Positions 4,914 through 5,961 of a DNA stretch of 5,961 nucleotides are shown in pieces. Location of the stretch: NCBI GenBank assembly GCA_021204765.1, contig JAJPYU010000144.1:1-5961 (forward strand), in the 5' to 3' direction. A program made the translations under genes and the position numbers. Position 1 is the stretch's first letter. Each line of letters opens with the position of its first letter. The DNA comes from Clostridiales bacterium (lineage in GTDB: Bacteria; Bacillota; Clostridia; Lachnospirales; Lachnospiraceae). Below the pieces are notes generated by a model that was not told the DNA's origin, ran no database searches, and worked only from the letters and a program-made list of their open reading frames with translations.

Positions 4914-5961
4914 TTACATAATATAAGAAATGGCTTCCCTAATATTGGACACAGCTATTATTTTGATGCCCTGGGATCGCAGCGTCGGAGTGGAACAGAC
5001 GCGGGGCAGTATGCATTCCTCAAATCCCAGCCGCCTCGCCTCCTGGACGCGCTGCAGCGCCATGCTCACGGCGCGGACTTCTCCGGAAAGTCCCACCTCC
5101 CCGAAGCAGATAGTACTCTCCGGAACAGGCACTTCCTGAAAGCTGGAAGCAATAGCCAGAACGATACCCAGATCCACGGCCGGCTCGTTCATCCTGACAC
5201 CCCCGGCGATATTCACGTAGGCATCGCAGGAGGACATGGGGATACCGGCTCTCTTTTCCAGGACCGCCATCAGCAGATTCACCCGGTTTAAGTCGGCTCC
5301 GGCCGCCGTCCTGCGGGGCAGTCCGAAGCTGGTCTTGCATACCAGCGCCTGGATCTCCAGCAGGATCGGCCGTGTGCCCTCTATGGAGCAGGCCACCACG
5401 GAGCCGGAGGCTCCCTCCGGCTTCCCATTCAGCATATATTCAGAAGGATTCGGCACCTCAGCCAGGCCCTCTTTTCTCATCTCGAAGACACCAATCTCGT
5501 TAGTGGATCCAAAGCGGTTCTTCACGCCCCGCAGCACCCGGTAAGCCGCATAGCGGTCGCCCTCGAAGTAGAGCACCGTATCCACCATGTGCTCCAGGAC
5601 CCGAGGTCCGGCTACCACGCCCTCCTTGGTAACATGTCCCACCAGGAAAATGGTTATATCCAGTGACTTGGCAAGCATCAGGAAAAGAGAAGTAGCCTGA
5701 CGTATCTGGGAAACGCTGCCCGGCGCGGAGCTCACATCCTCACTGTACATGGTCTGGATGGAGTCAATGACCGCCGCCTGTGGATGCCCCCTCCTGAGTG
5801 TCTCGGCTATATCCGCCAGATTCGTCTCGCACAGGAGCTTCAGATTTGAAGAAAACTCACCTATTCGCTCCGCCCTGATCCTTATCTGCTGTAATGATTC
5901 CTCTCCGGAAATATAGAGAACCGATTTTCCGTCCGCCGCCAGATTCCGACAGACCTGTAAG
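4914..5961 (-). CDS. radA: DNA repair protein RadA, C-terminal 348 residues (start beyond window)
   Basis: RadA is a RecA-like, DnaB-type ATPase/helicase that processes recombination intermediates by extending D-loops. The reading frame is open to the right edge; about 100-110 N-terminal residues, including the zinc finger and the Walker A loop, are outside the window. The visible part starts with LQVCRNLAADGKSVLYISGE, just after where Walker A would be. It continues with Walker B AAVIDSIQT (62-70), GHVTKEG (108-114) and the RadA-specific KNRFG motif (147-151). The rest (about 180-348) is the Lon-protease-like domain, with GLPRRTAAGADLNR and a GEVGLSGEVRAV strand pair; in RadA this domain is structural, not proteolytic. 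The gene ends in TAA 66 bases before ylxM. I see no terminator in that gap, so read-through into ylxM is possible. Confidence 0.96.
   Translation of the reverse strand, partial: LQVCRNLAADGKSVLYISGEESLQQIRIRAERIGEFSSNLKLLCETNLADIAETLRRGHPQAAVIDSIQTMYSEDVSSAPGSVSQIRQATSLFLMLAKSLDITIFLVGHVTKEGVVAGPRVLEHMVDTVLYFEGDRYAAYRVLRGVKNRFGSTNEIGVFEMRKEGLAEVPNPSEYMLNGKPEGASGSVVACSIEGTRPILLEIQALVCKTSFGLPRRTAAGADLNRVNLLMAVLEKRAGIPMSSCDAYVNIAGGVRMNEPAVDLGIVLAIASSFQEVPVPESTICFGEVGLSGEVRAVSMALQRVQEARRLGFEECILPRVCSTPTLRSQGIKIIAVSNIREAISYIM

Overview
The window is a compact housekeeping block, and every gene I can support lies on the minus strand. In transcription order (right to left) it reads radA (5' end cut off by the window edge), ylxM, ffh, rpsP, a KH-domain gene (khpA/ylqC), rimM, trmD, rplS and a signal peptidase I gene, lepB (3' end cut off). 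The order ylxM-ffh-rpsP-khpA-rimM-trmD-rplS is the classic Firmicutes arrangement. The absence of a ylqD-like gene between khpA and rimM, the signal peptidase directly after rplS, base composition near 50% GC by eye, and the Gly/Met-rich Ffh tail suggest a Clostridia member. Lachnospiraceae is my best guess, inferred from memory of such proteins and not from a search.

Right part (about 4400-5961): the C-terminal three quarters of RadA, then a strong sigma-A-type promoter (TTGACA, 17-base spacer, TGC-extended TATTTT) that would start ylxM transcription almost on top of its Shine-Dalgarno site. YlxM and Ffh are the signal recognition particle module.

Middle part (about 2420-4407): ffh, rpsP and khpA are closely spaced and each has a good Shine-Dalgarno site. 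They end at a textbook intrinsic terminator, a perfect 12-bp stem at 2421-2447, about 20 bases after khpA.

Between that terminator and rimM (2292-2420) is a 60-base imperfect hairpin with about 23 base pairs. No gene explains it, and I see no convincing promoter there. This is the most unexplained piece of the window.

Left part (1-2291): rimM (30S maturation), trmD (tRNA m1G37 methyltransferase), rplS (L19) and lepB. A compact nested stem-loop before rplS (893-929) fits the ribosomal protein L19 leader. A 10-bp hairpin sits just before lepB. A moderate promoter candidate lies between rimM and trmD.

Together the genes cover ribosome parts and maturation (S16, L19, RimM), translation fidelity (TrmD), co-translational targeting (YlxM, Ffh), an RNA chaperone (KhpA), preprotein cleavage (LepB) and DNA recombination/repair (RadA). 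No intergenic stretch exceeds 300 bases; the longest is the 176 bases between khpA and rimM. I found no mobile element, CRISPR array, tRNA or rRNA, and nothing that supports an undescribed multi-gene system. The points worth a second look are regulatory structures and two active-site substitutions.
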